DNA of 64,000 nucleotides from Streptomyces sp. CA-210063. GTDB taxonomy: Bacteria > Actinomycetota > Actinomycetes > Streptomycetales > Streptomycetaceae. Of this stretch, positions 1 through 8,765 are shown piece after piece (within the stretch, counting starts at the first letter, position 1; the number at the start of each line of letters is the position of its first letter). The notes under the pieces were generated by a model that saw nothing but the letters and a program-made list of their open reading frames with translations, was not told where the DNA came from and did not search any database. The translations under genes were made by a program, and so were the position numbers. The DNA lies in assembly GCF_024612015.1 (NCBI RefSeq), contig NZ_CP102512.1, positions 1,736,001 to 1,800,000 on the forward strand, in the 5' to 3' direction.

Positions 1-3000
1 GTGGCGGTGAGACCGGAGCCGGGGCGGGCGGCCGCGAGCCGTACCGCGTCCTGCCACAGCGTCAGTTCGGCCACCGGGTCGCGTCCCGTGGTGAGCAGCG
101 CGTGCGCGCGTGCCGCCGCGTCGGTGGCCAACTGGTCCAACGCGAACGGGTCCGGACCGCCGGGCGCGCCCGGGTACACCGGGGGCTGTTCCGGATGCGG
201 CGGCGGGGGCAGCGGGGCGGGCAGCGGTGGGAGGGTGCGCGGGGCGAGGGCGTCCCGGGCCCGAACCCCCGGCAGCGGTGCGGGTTCCTGCTCCTGAGCG
301 GCACGCGCCGCACGGGCCGCGTTGCGCCGCGACAGCGCGTCGAGCAACTCCCGCTCGCCCCGGCCCCGCAGAAGCAACAGTACGAACGGGTCCTCGTCCA
401 GCAGCCGTGCCGTCTGGTAGCAGAGCGCGGCCGCATGCTTGCAGGGGTGCCCGAAGTCCGGGCAACTACAACGGGGGTCGAGCTCCCCGGACCCGGGGAG
501 CAGCCGCACGCCGCGTGGGGCACGGGGGGAGGACGGGGCGCTGGCACCGGGTCCGGGTCCAAGCCCTGGTCCGGGTCCGTGACCGAGCCCTGGTCCGGGT
601 CCGTGACCGAGCCATGGTCCGGGTCCGGCTTCGGGGTCGGGTCCGGCTTCAGGTCGGGCTTCAACTTCGCGTCCGGGTCCAGGTCCGGCTTCGGGGCTGG
701 CTTCGGCTTCAACTTCGGGGTCGGGTCCGGGTCCGGCGAGAGCCTGCGGCATCTCCTTGTCCAGCAGCGCCGCGATGTGCCCCGGCTGCTCCGCCGCCGC
801 GTCCAGGAAACGGTCCCATTCGCCGTCGTCCAGCGTGCGCAGGCGGAGCTGCACCCGGTACGGCCGAGGCCTGCTGCCATGCACATACGCCAGCACCAGC
901 CCCGGCGTGACGGTGATCGCGTCCACGTGCCCCTTCTCGGCATACGCCCGCCCACGCGCCAACCGCGCCGCGTCCAACGCGCCCTCTTCCAGAGCCGTCA
1001 CCCACGCATTGCCCCACCACGTCTCCGCGAACGCCTCCCCGGCCGTAGGGCGCGGCGGGAACGGCCGGAAGGTACGCCGCAGTTCACCGTCTCGGGAAGG
1101 GGCGGCCATGGTGCGGGGGACGCGGGGGGTTGTGGGGATGTCCGGCCGGGGCGTGGCGGCGAGGCTGGTGTCTGGCTGGGGGACGTTGGAGGAGGCGGCG
1201 CCGGGGGAAGCTGGTGGGACCTGGCGGTCGGCACCGGAACCGGGGACAGGCTCAGGATCGGGGGCAGGCTCAGGATCGGCAGCGGGCTCAGGATCGGGAG
1301 CGACTGAGGAGCCCTCCCGCCGTGCGGATGGACCGCCTGCACCCGAGGACGGCTCCTGCGCGATGTCGCCGTGAATGGCGGGGTCGTGCGGCCCGCGGTC
1401 GACGGACGCGTGGCCGTGGGACGCGCGGTCGCCAGGCGCGTGGCCGTGGGACGCGCGGTCGCCAGGCGCGTGGCCGTGGGACGCGCGGTCGCCAGACGCG
1501 TGGCCGTGGGACGCGTGGCCGCCGGACGCGTGGCCGTGGGACGCGTGGCCGCCGGACGCGTGGCCGTGGGACGCGCGGTCGCCAGACGCGTGGCCGTGGG
1601 GCGCTCCCTCGCGGGAAGCCGCCGTACCGCCGTCACCGTCCCATTCGGTATCCGTGCCTTCGCTGGAGGCCGCGTCGGCGTCCGGCCCCTCGGAGGGCAA
1701 CTTGAAGGCATCGGCCAGCAGTTCGCGTACGTCGCGGGCCCGATTCCTGGGAGCCCGCTCTCCGGGGGCGCCCCCTGGGGCCCGCTCTCCGGGCGCGTCT
1801 GCGAGGGCCCTGCCGCCCTGGGCCTCTCCCCTGCCTGTCAGGGCACTTCCTGATGCCTGACTCCCCGTTCCCCGGTTGGCCCCGGCGCCGCTTCGAAGCC
1901 CCCGCCCCTCCGGCAGCCGGCCCGGCGACAGACCGGCGGCTCGCCGCGAAACTCGGCCTTCCTTGCCTGCGGCCGCACCACGAGCGCCCTCCGCCTCGAC
2001 ACGAGCCCGCTCAGCCGCATCGCGGGCGGCCCGCAACGCCTCCCGGGCAATGTCGCCAGGGCGAGCGTTCGGCTTTGTCGCCTCACCGGGGCGAGCGCCG
2101 GACTTGGTCCCCTCACCGGGGCGAGCGCCGTTTCCTGTTGCCTCACCAGGCCGCTCACCGGGCTTACTTCCGTCACCGGCCCGAGCAACGGGCTGGGCAC
2201 CAGGCTGGGCACCGGCCCGAGGCTTCCCGCCAGAGCGAGCACCTGGCTTGGTTCCCTCATCGACCCAGGCACCAGAACCGGGCCGCTCACCGAGCAGGGA
2301 GACCCCCGGCTCAGCAAAAGCACGCTCCGTCGCCCGCCCACCAGGAGCACCCCGCCCTGCCATCGACTCGGCAGCGCCCCGCTCCCCCGCAGACTCGGCG
2401 TCACCCTGCTCCCCCACCACCTCGGCAGCACCGCGCTCCCGCGCAGACTCGGCGTCACCCCGCTCCCCCACCACCTCGGCAGCACTCCGCTCCCCAGCCA
2501 ACTCGGCAGCACTCCGCTCCCCAGCCGTCTCCCCGAGACCGGCCGCCCGGGATTCCGCAGCCCGCCGCAACGCCTCCCGCGCCACGTCGCCGGGGCGGGC
2601 AGCCGCCCGAGTCGTGGACGCCGCCTCCGGCCTCGGGGCGCCGGCAGCCGGCGCGGAACCCGAACCTCGTTGATCACAGGCCTCGGCCCCGTGCCGGTCC
2701 TGTCCCCGCGCCGCCCGCAACGCCCGGCGGGCCGCATCGGCGGGCCGTGGCCCGGCACCGGAGTCCGGCCCGCCCGGCTCTCCCACAGAAAGTGGCCGGT
2801 CGGCGGAGACGGCCTGCTCCTCCGCACCAGGGGCTGACCACCCCGTACGGCCACCGGAGTCAGACCCGTCGGCCGCCACGCCTGCCGCCCCTGCCACGTC
2901 GGGCAGTGAGACCCCGTCGGCCTCCACCTGAAGGCGCGGCTGCTCAACGGCATCCTGTTCCGCAGGCCGCGCGTCCTCCGCACCGGCCTCATCCCCGAGC

Positions 3001-3059
3001 CACACGCCCTCCCCGGCGCGCCCCTTCGCGCCCTCAGGCGTCCCCGCTCCCCCACTCAC
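1..3059 (-). CDS. SWIM zinc-finger protein with a very long repetitive N-terminal region (C-terminus off the window)
   Basis: The frame is open without a stop from a GTG at 3059 to the left edge, at least 1,019 codons. The GTG overlaps the TGA of the upstream SNF2 gene (GTGA, 3059-3056), which points to translational coupling and fixes the start. The SWIM motif CSCPDFGHPCKH is at residues 864-875 (nt 470-435): CxCx6CxH with all zinc ligands present. The family-like core begins near residue 651 (internal ATG at 1109, a possible alternative start). Residues 1-650 are low complexity, with three AREALRAAR-like segments near residues 109, 172 and 335, six 9-residue repeats at 180-233, seven 10-residue repeats near 485-555, and Pro/Gly/Glu-rich repeats before the finger. 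SWIM fingers bind DNA or protein; pairing with SNF2 suggests a DNA-remodelling partner. The function of the extension is unknown. Confidence 0.85.
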   Translation of the reverse strand, partial: MSGGAGTPEGAKGRAGEGVWLGDEAGAEDARPAEQDAVEQPRLQVEADGVSLPDVAGAAGVAADGSDSGGRTGWSAPGAEEQAVSADRPLSVGEPGGPDSGAGPRPADAARRALRAARGQDRHGAEACDQRGSGSAPAAGAPRPEAASTTRAAARPGDVAREALRRAAESRAAGLGETAGERSAAELAGERSAAEVVGERGDAESARERGAAEVVGEQGDAESAGERGAAESMAGRGAPGGRATERAFAEPGVSLLGERPGSGAWVDEGTKPGARSGGKPRAGAQPGAQPVARAGDGSKPGERPGEATGNGARPGEGTKSGARPGEATKPNARPGDIAREALRAARDAAERARVEAEGARGAAAGKEGRVSRRAAGLSPGRLPEGRGLRSGAGANRGTGSQASGSALTGRGEAQGGRALADAPGERAPGGAPGERAPRNRARDVRELLADAFKLPSEGPDADAASSEGTDTEWDGDGGTAASREGAPHGHASGDRASHGHASGGHASHGHASGGHASHGHASGDRASHGHAPGDRASHGHAPGDRASHGHASVDRGPHDPAIHGDIAQEPSSGAGGPSARREGSSVAPDPEPAADPEPAPDPEPVPGSGADRQVPPASPGAASSNVPQPDTSLAATPRPDIPTTPRVPRTMAAPSRDGELRRTFRPFPPRPTAGEAFAETWWGNAWVTALEEGALDAARLARGRAYAEKGHVDAITVTPGLVLAYVHGSRPRPYRVQLRLRTLDDGEWDRFLDAAAEQPGHIAALLDKEMPQALAGPGPDPEVEAEASPEAGPGPGREVEARPEAGPDPEAGPGPWLGHGPGPGLGHGPGPGLGPGPGASAPSSPRAPRGVRLLPGSGELDPRCSCPDFGHPCKHAAALCYQTARLLDEDPFVLLLLRGRGERELLDALSRRNAARAARAAQEQEPAPLPGVRARDALAPRTLPPLPAPLPPPPHPEQPPVYPGAPGGPDPFALDQLATDAAARAHALLTTGRDPVAELTLWQDAVRLAAARPGSGLTA
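1396..1605 (-). repeat. 30-bp tandem repeat inside the SWIM gene
   Basis: About seven copies of a 30-bp unit encode a 10-residue repeat of the form HGHASGDRAS, HGHASGGHAS or HGHAPGDRAS. Copies differ by single codons, which points to recent slippage or unequal exchange while the frame was kept. The repeat is rich in His and may be disordered. Confidence 0.8.
2361..2522 (-). repeat. 27-bp tandem repeat inside the SWIM gene
   Basis: Six copies encode 9-residue units such as GERSAAELA, GERSAAEVV and GERGDAESA. The period is exactly 27 bp and the reading frame is preserved, which supports the coding assignment of the long N-terminal region. Confidence 0.75.
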
Positions 3060-5893
3060 GCCGACCTCCGCAAGGACACCAGGTCGGTCAGCTCGCGGTC
3101 CGTCATCTCCGTCAGGGCCGCCTCGCCGGAGCCGAGGATGGCGTCGGAGAGGGCCCGCTTGGATTCCAGCATTTCGGCGATGCGGTCCTCGATGGTGCCC
3201 TCGGTGATGAGGCGGTGGACCTGGACGGGCTGGGTCTGGCCGATGCGATAGGCGCGGTCGGTGGCCTGTTCCTCGACGGCGGGGTTCCACCAGCGGTCGA
3301 AGTGGACGACATGGCCGGCGCGGGTGAGGTTCAGGCCGGTGCCCGCGGCCTTGAGGGACAGGACCAGCACCGGTGTCGCCCCGCTCTGGAAGCGGTCCAC
3401 CATGTGTTCGCGCTCCTTGACGGGCGTACCGCCGTGCAGCAGCTCGACCGGGACGGCACGGGCGGCGAGGTGCGCGGCGATCAGACGGGCCATGCCGACG
3501 TACTGGGTGAAGACCAGCGCGGAGCCGTCCTCGGAGAGCAACGTGTCCAACAGCTCGTCCAGCAGGGCGAGTTTGCCGGAGCGGGCGGCGAGGCGGTCTC
3601 CGGCGGCGGCTCCGGCCTCCTCCTTCAGATACAGCGCCGGGTGGTCGCAGATCTGCTTCAGCGCGCCCAGGAGTTTCAGCACCAGGCCCCGGCGGGCGAT
3701 GCCCTCCGCCGTCTCGATGGCCAGCATCGACTCGCGTACGACGGCCTCGTACAGGGCGGCCTGTTCGCGGGTGAGGGGGACGGGGTGGTCGGTCTCGGTC
3801 TTGGGCGGGAGTTCGGGGACGATGCCCGGGTCGGACTTCTTGCGGCGGAGGAGGAAGGGGCGGACCAGGCGGGCGAGACGGGTCACGGCCTCCGCGTCCT
3901 CGCCGTTCTCCACGGCGCGGGCGTGGCGGGCGCGGAAGGACTTCAGGGGGCCGAGGAGTCCCGGGGTCGTCCAGTCGAGCAGGGCCCAGAGTTCGGAGAG
4001 GTTGTTCTCCACCGGGGTGCCGGTGAGGGCCACGCGGGCGGGGGTCGGGATCGTACGCAGGGCCTTCGCCGTCGCCGAGTAGGGGTTCTTGACATGCTGG
4101 GCCTCGTCGGCGACGACCATGCCCCACTCCTGCTGGGCGAGGAGCGGGGCCGTCGAGCGCATGGTGCCGTAGGTGGTGAGGACGAAGCCGCCGTCGAGCC
4201 CGTCGAGAGTGCGGTCGGGGCCGTGGAAGCGGCGGACGGGCACGCCGGGGGCGAAACGGGTGATCTCCCGCTGCCAGTTGCCCAGTAGGGAGGCGGGGCA
4301 GACGACCAGCGTGGGTTCGGGCCGGGCGCGGCGCAGATGCAGGGCGATGAGCGTGATCGTCTTACCGAGGCCCATGTCGTCGGCGAGGCAGCCGCCGAGG
4401 CCGAGGGAGGTCATGAGGTCCAGCCAGGCCAGGCCCCGGAGTTGGTAGTCGCGGAGGGTGGCCGAGAGGCCGGGTGGCGGGTCCACTGTGCCGATGCCCG
4501 CCGTCAGGCGGTCGCGTAGAGCCGCCAGCGCGCCCACCGGCACCGCGTCCACCGTCTCGCCGTCGACCTCGGCGGTGCCGGTGAGCGCCACGGACAGGGC
4601 GTCCACCGGGTCCAGCAGGCCCAGTTCGCGTTTGCGGGCCTTGCGGACGAGGGCCGGGTCGACGAGGACCCACTGGTCGCGGAGGCGGACGATCGGACGG
4701 TGGGCCTCGGCGAGCGTGTCCATCTCGGCTTCGGTGAGCGGGTCGCCGCCGAGCGCCAACTGCCAGCGGAAGCGGAGCAGTTCCTCGCTCTCGAAGAAGC
4801 CGGTGCCGTCCGTGGCGGAGCCGGGCGCGGAACTGACCTCGGCCCGGGCGCTCAGATCGTGGGCCAGGTCCCGGGGCCAGTGCACGGCGACGCCGGCCGC
4901 ACCGAGCCGGGTCGCGGCGACGCCCAGCAGGTCGGACAGCTCGTCCTCGGAGAGGGCGAGGACATCGGGCACGGCCTGCTCGGAGAGCCGGTCGAGGGGT
5001 GGCCAGACACGGGCCGCGCGTCGTACGGCGAGGGCGGCGTCCACGTGCGCGCGGGGTCCGAACGCCGTGTCCGCGTCGCCCGCCCACAGGGCCGAGGCGT
5101 CGACGACGAGGGTGGGGTCGGCGAGGCTGTGCACCTGGACGACGGCCGCGCCCGCGCGTGGGGCGCCTTCGCTGTCGTCGAAGAGGTCGTACGCCGACAG
5201 GTCGAGGCGCAGGGAGATGCGGACGCCCGCGTCCATGCCCGCGGCGACCTCGGCCGCCCAGTCGCGTGCGTGCGGCAGCCGCTGCCCGGTGTGCGCCGCG
5301 AACGGTTTCCCGGAGACGTACGGCGCCGCCGGGCCGCGCGGCAGTGTGTCGGCGACCGCGTCCAGGAAGGACCGCATCAGGGCTTCCGGTTCGGGCAGCC
5401 GCAGGGGGCCCTTGCCGGGCAGGGGCACGGCGTGGCCCTCGTACGGCAGTGCCGCGGCGACGGCTCTGAGGTGCGCGATGTCGTCCTGGTCGAGTGGTCC
5501 CGCCCGCCACGCGTCGTATCCCTCGGGGGTCAGTCCGGGCAGCAGCCGCCCCCGGGCGACCAGTCGCAGCGCGTGCAGCGCGGCCGCGCCCCAGCAGGCC
5601 GTGGCGGGGTGGGCGGCCGGGTCACGCCGGGCGCGCGTGAGCAGGGGGAGGGCTTCGCCGACCGGCAGGCACACGGCGGGGGCGGTGCCTCGGCGGGCTC
5701 CGGAGCCGTGCCGTCGTACGACCGTGAGGTCCTCGGTGTCTCCCGGCGGCGGTTCCCCGCCCGCCGGGTCCCAGAAGGCGAACCGGCCGTGGCGGGGCAG
5801 CGGCGCGGGCAGGAAGACGGCGGCCAGCCGGACGGGGACGGCCGTCCGCGCGAGGGCGGCCGTGTCGGCCTCGGGAACAGCCATGTCCCGCAT
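3056..5893 (-). CDS. SNF2/SWI2-family DEAD-like ATPase (HepA type)
   Basis: A 945-residue SNF2 ATPase, predicted to translocate on duplex DNA and remodel protein-DNA contacts. Visible motifs in order: a poorly conserved N-terminal half; Walker A in LADDMGLGKT near residue 506; motif II DEAQ near 596; LTGTPVENN; the C-lobe motif TQYVGMARL; GTGLNL; and FDRWWNPAVEEQATDRAYRIGQ split over motifs V and VI near 867. The ATG at 5893 was chosen because GGAGGTGA ends 8 nt upstream; a GTG at 5905 lies inside that ribosome binding site. The stop overlaps the GTG of the SWIM gene, so the two are probably made together. The SNF2-SWIM pair is a common actinobacterial arrangement. Confidence 0.95.
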   Translation of the reverse strand: MRDMAVPEADTAALARTAVPVRLAAVFLPAPLPRHGRFAFWDPAGGEPPPGDTEDLTVVRRHGSGARRGTAPAVCLPVGEALPLLTRARRDPAAHPATACWGAAALHALRLVARGRLLPGLTPEGYDAWRAGPLDQDDIAHLRAVAAALPYEGHAVPLPGKGPLRLPEPEALMRSFLDAVADTLPRGPAAPYVSGKPFAAHTGQRLPHARDWAAEVAAGMDAGVRISLRLDLSAYDLFDDSEGAPRAGAAVVQVHSLADPTLVVDASALWAGDADTAFGPRAHVDAALAVRRAARVWPPLDRLSEQAVPDVLALSEDELSDLLGVAATRLGAAGVAVHWPRDLAHDLSARAEVSSAPGSATDGTGFFESEELLRFRWQLALGGDPLTEAEMDTLAEAHRPIVRLRDQWVLVDPALVRKARKRELGLLDPVDALSVALTGTAEVDGETVDAVPVGALAALRDRLTAGIGTVDPPPGLSATLRDYQLRGLAWLDLMTSLGLGGCLADDMGLGKTITLIALHLRRARPEPTLVVCPASLLGNWQREITRFAPGVPVRRFHGPDRTLDGLDGGFVLTTYGTMRSTAPLLAQQEWGMVVADEAQHVKNPYSATAKALRTIPTPARVALTGTPVENNLSELWALLDWTTPGLLGPLKSFRARHARAVENGEDAEAVTRLARLVRPFLLRRKKSDPGIVPELPPKTETDHPVPLTREQAALYEAVVRESMLAIETAEGIARRGLVLKLLGALKQICDHPALYLKEEAGAAAGDRLAARSGKLALLDELLDTLLSEDGSALVFTQYVGMARLIAAHLAARAVPVELLHGGTPVKEREHMVDRFQSGATPVLVLSLKAAGTGLNLTRAGHVVHFDRWWNPAVEEQATDRAYRIGQTQPVQVHRLITEGTIEDRIAEMLESKRALSDAILGSGEAALTEMTDRELTDLVSLRRSA

Positions 5894-6030
5894 ACGTCCG
5901 GTCACCTCCCGCCCTTCGGTCGGATGAGCCGTCTCCGGCTCCGATCAGCTGTCTCCGACTCTACGGGCGGGGTCTGACAATCGGTCTCGACGACCGTGCG
6001 CGGACCCGTCCGGGCAGTTGTTTTCCCTGG

Positions 6031-6612
6031 TCAGGGCACTGTCCGTGACACCACGTACACCATGGGGTGGTCCGGGTTCGACCGGTTCACGACGATGTCG
6101 TGGGTGGGGGCGGGGTTCTTCCGGTCGTTGACGAGGCCGTACCAGGGGCCGGAGCCGGTGAAGTCCCAGCCGACGATCCGCCGGTCGCGGGCGTTGATGG
6201 CGATCTCGTCGTCCTCCAGGTCGTCCGTGCCGAGGCCGATCTGGTTGAGGAAGCTCTCCAGTCCCTCGTTGCTCGTATAGAACTGCACGTAGAGACGGCT
6301 GGTCCTCCAGTTGTTCGTCTCGTAGTACGCGACGTGCTTGGAGTACGGCGGGATCGGCACCTGGTAGAGGCGCTGCTGGACCCGGGAGGGCCAGTGCGCG
6401 GTGAGGCCGGTCGCCGAGTACTTCTTCTCCTTGTCCTTGCCGCTGTCGCGGCTCTGGTTGGCGGAGATCACCAGATAGCCGGCGGGTACGCCGATGAGCA
6501 GCACGATGATCGCCAGGGTGATCGCCCGGCGGCGGATCGTGCGGCGGCGGTTCTCGGCGGGCCGCTCCGGCTCCTCCGGGGAGGAGCCCTGATGCGGCAG
6601 CGAGGCGGTCAC
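6031..6612 (-). CDS. single-pass membrane-anchored protein coupled to a sugar kinase gene
   Basis: A 193-residue protein. The GTG start at 6612 overlaps the TGA of the ROK gene (GTGA), so translation is probably coupled. Residues 1-25 are polar and Pro/Glu-rich, then a basic stretch RRRTIRRRAI precedes one membrane helix (TLAIIVLLIGVPAGYLVIS), giving an N-in, C-out topology. The external domain of about 140 residues carries RLYVQFYTSNEGLESFLNQ and GWDFTGSGPWYGLV. I do not recognise a named domain with certainty. Similar membrane-anchored proteins occur downstream of ROK kinases in Streptomyces, but no role is known to me. Confidence 0.8.
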   Translation of the reverse strand: MTASLPHQGSSPEEPERPAENRRRTIRRRAITLAIIVLLIGVPAGYLVISANQSRDSGKDKEKKYSATGLTAHWPSRVQQRLYQVPIPPYSKHVAYYETNNWRTSRLYVQFYTSNEGLESFLNQIGLGTDDLEDDEIAINARDRRIVGWDFTGSGPWYGLVNDRKNPAPTHDIVVNRSNPDHPMVYVVSRTVP

Positions 6613-7754
6613 GCGGAGTCCTGGGTGGTCCGGCGGGCCTCTACGTACCGCGCGTAACGCTCGTACCGCTCGACTCTGCGCCGGTTGGCCCGGCGGAAGC
6701 GGCGGGCGACGAGCCGGGCGAGGTCGGCGGCGCCCACCATGCCGGCCTCGGGCCCGAGCTGGGCGCGCGCGATACGGGCCTCGGGGCGGTAGCCGCGGCC
6801 GGTGAGATGACGGCGGAAGGCCTCCCGGGCCGGGCCGATCAGCAGGTCGTCGGCGGCCGAGACACCACCGCCGATGACGAAGCAGGACGGGTCGAGGGCG
6901 GCGGCCAGGTTGGCGATGCCGACGCCGAGCCACTGGCCGATGTCCTGGAGCAGTTCGATGCACATCGCGTCACCCTCGCGGGCAAGCTCGGTGATCATCG
7001 GCCCTGTGATGTCACCGATGTTCCCCTTGACGTGCTCGATGATGCCGTACGCCACCGGGGAGTCGGCCGCCGCGAGTTCGCGGGCCTCTCTGACCAGGGC
7101 GTTTCCTGAGCTGTACTGCTCCCAGCAGCCGCGGTTGCCGCACGGGCAGCGGTGGCCGCCGGGCACGACCTGCATATGGCCGAACTCGCCCGCGACGCCG
7201 AACTTGCCGCGCTTGACCTGGCCGTCCTCCAGGATCGCGCCGCCGATGCCGGTGCCGAGCGTGATCATGACCAGGTGGTCCTCGTCGCGGCCGGCGCCGA
7301 AGCGCCACTCGGCCCAGGCGGCGGCGTTGGCGTCGTTGTCGACCAGGACCGGCACGGCGAGGCGGCCCGCGAGGCGGTCGCGCAGCGGCTCGTTGCGCCA
7401 GGAAAGGTGGGGGGCGAACAGGACGCGGTTGCGGTCCGCGTCGACCCAGCCGGCGGCGCCGATGCCGACGGCGTGCACGTCGTGCCGGTCGGAGAGGTCC
7501 AGGACCAGCTCCGTGATGGTGTCCTCGACGACCTGGGGGCTCTTCGACTTGTCCGGGGTCTCCGTGCGGAGCTTCTCCAGGATGTTGCCGTCGGCGTCCA
7601 CGACGCCCGCCATCACCTTCGTACCACCGATGTCGATGCCGACGGTCGGGACGCGGGGGGCCGTCAGGTGGGAGCGGCGCTCGCGCGTTCCCACGGTCCG
7701 CAGGACGGTGGCCCGCGCGGAGCCGCGGTGGGTGAAGTCGCGGTAAGTGCTCAT
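6609..7754 (-). CDS. ROK-family sugar kinase (glucokinase-like)
   Basis: A 381-residue cytoplasmic ROK-family kinase, probably phosphorylating glucose or a related hexose with ATP. The phosphate-binding loop is VGIDIGGTKVMAG near residue 38. The sugar-binding and catalytic segment includes VDNDANAAAWAE, and the ROK signature follows: EFGHMQVVPGGHRCPCGNRG with the zinc ligands H, CPC and C. The usual family length is about 310-320; here there are about 35 extra residues at the N-terminus and a basic tail RRFRRANRRRVERYERYARY at the C-terminus. No strong ribosome binding site precedes the ATG at 7754, so a later start is possible. The stop overlaps the next gene. Confidence 0.93.
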   Translation of the reverse strand: MSTYRDFTHRGSARATVLRTVGTRERRSHLTAPRVPTVGIDIGGTKVMAGVVDADGNILEKLRTETPDKSKSPQVVEDTITELVLDLSDRHDVHAVGIGAAGWVDADRNRVLFAPHLSWRNEPLRDRLAGRLAVPVLVDNDANAAAWAEWRFGAGRDEDHLVMITLGTGIGGAILEDGQVKRGKFGVAGEFGHMQVVPGGHRCPCGNRGCWEQYSSGNALVREARELAAADSPVAYGIIEHVKGNIGDITGPMITELAREGDAMCIELLQDIGQWLGVGIANLAAALDPSCFVIGGGVSAADDLLIGPAREAFRRHLTGRGYRPEARIARAQLGPEAGMVGAADLARLVARRFRRANRRRVERYERYARYVEARRTTQDSA

Positions 7755-7845
7755 CAGGCCGATTCTGCCTTAACGCTCCGCTGGGTGGGGCGTGGGGGCG
7801 GGGGGTGCGATCGGTTGTTTTTCGGGTGCGGGTGGGTGGGGGCTG

Positions 7846-7868
7846 GTCGCGCAGTTCCCCGCGCCCCT
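7846..7868 (-). repeat. Dispersed intergenic repeat, copy 1
   Basis: Exact 23-bp match (reverse orientation) to copies at 10022-10044 and 58339-58361, containing GCGCGGGGAACTGCGCGAC. It lies between convergent-spaced 3' and 5' gene ends. This element is common in Streptomyces intergenic DNA; its role is unclear, perhaps RNA structure or termination. Confidence 0.8.
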
Positions 7869-7898
7869 AAAAGCAAAAGCCAGGGGGTGCCCTCTCGC

Positions 7899-8663
7899 TC
7901 AGGAGCGGACCAAGAGCTGGAAGTCGAACGAGTAGCGGGATGCCCGGTAGATGTGGGTGCCGTATTCGACGGCTCGGCCCGTGTCGTCGAAGGTCGTGCG
8001 TTGCATGGTGAGGAGAGGAGCGTTCTCAGGTTCTCCCAGACGGTCGGCCTCTTCCGGTGTGGCCGTTCTCGCGCCGATGGTCTGGCGGGCACTGTGGAGA
8101 GTGATGCCCGCTGCGCGCATGAGGCGGTAGAGGCCGGTGGCTTCGAGTTGGGGGGAGTCGAGGTCGAGGAGGTCGGTGGGGAGGTAGTTGCAGAGGTAGG
8201 CCATGGGTTCGCCGTGGGCCAGACGGAGTCGCTCGATGCGGTGGACTTCGCCGCCCTCCGCGACGGCGAGGGCGGCGGCGACCTCGGCGGAGGCGGCGAC
8301 GGTGGTGTTGACCAGGACGCGGGTGGCGGGGCGCTGGCCGGCGGCCTCCAGGTCGTCGTAGAGGCTGCTGAGTTCCAGAGGGCGTTTGACCTGGCTGTGG
8401 ACGACCTGGGTGCCCACGCCGCGGCGGCGTACGAGCAGTCCCTTGTCGACCAGGGACTGGATGGCCTGGCGGACGGTGGGGCGGGACAGGCCGAGGCGGG
8501 CGGCCAGCTCGATCTCGTTGCCCAGCAGACTGCCCGGGGTCAGCTCGCCGTGCTCGATCGCGGCCTCCAGCTGCTGGGACAGCTGGAAGTAGAGCGGGAC
8601 CGGACTGCTGCGGTCGACGCTGAGCTGGAGCGACACGGTCGGAGCCACTTCTGGTTTCGGCAC
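7899..8663 (-). CDS. GntR-family transcriptional regulator (HutC/UTRA subfamily)
   Basis: A 254-residue regulator. The winged helix-turn-helix near residues 20-85 includes SPVPLYFQLSQQLEAAIEHG, then LAARLGLSRPTVRQAIQSLV. A C-terminal UTRA effector domain follows, with HRIERLRLAHGEPMAYLCNY and the end EYGTHIYRASRYSFDFQLL. HutC-type regulators bind small metabolites, often sugars or amino sugars. The GTG at 8663 fits the family N-terminus. It is divergent from a Gfo/Idh dehydrogenase, and the 100-bp gap carries a perfect palindrome (8713-8724) that is the likely operator, so it probably controls its neighbour and itself. Confidence 0.92.
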   Translation of the reverse strand: MPKPEVAPTVSLQLSVDRSSPVPLYFQLSQQLEAAIEHGELTPGSLLGNEIELAARLGLSRPTVRQAIQSLVDKGLLVRRRGVGTQVVHSQVKRPLELSSLYDDLEAAGQRPATRVLVNTTVAASAEVAAALAVAEGGEVHRIERLRLAHGEPMAYLCNYLPTDLLDLDSPQLEATGLYRLMRAAGITLHSARQTIGARTATPEEADRLGEPENAPLLTMQRTTFDDTGRAVEYGTHIYRASRYSFDFQLLVRS

Positions 8664-8712
8664 GGGCCGAGCGTAGCCCCGGTGCTTGTTGACGGGAAGT
8701 TGCGTAGTTCGG

Positions 8713-8724
8713 TTGTCCGGACAA
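8713..8724. promoter_or_regulatory. GntR operator candidate, perfect 12-bp palindrome
   Basis: TTGTCCGGACAA is a perfect palindrome in the shared promoter region of the GntR and Gfo/Idh genes. A TTGACA at 8729-8734 sits 4 bp downstream and may be the -35 box of the rightward gene, so a bound repressor would cover the promoter. Confidence 0.7.
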
Positions 8725-8765
8725 ACCATTGACACGGCGGCAGGTGCGACCCCACTTTGTTTCCC

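Noticed and set aside
1826-1850. Match to the MmyB-type core (TGTCAGGGCAC)
   Set aside because: It is within the SWIM coding region, lacks the flanking elements and has no linked oxidoreductase.
1853-4288. 811-codon plus-strand open frame across the SWIM and SNF2 genes
   Set aside because: It is antisense to well-supported genes and gives Pro/Arg-rich sequence without domains; a usual artefact of high GC.
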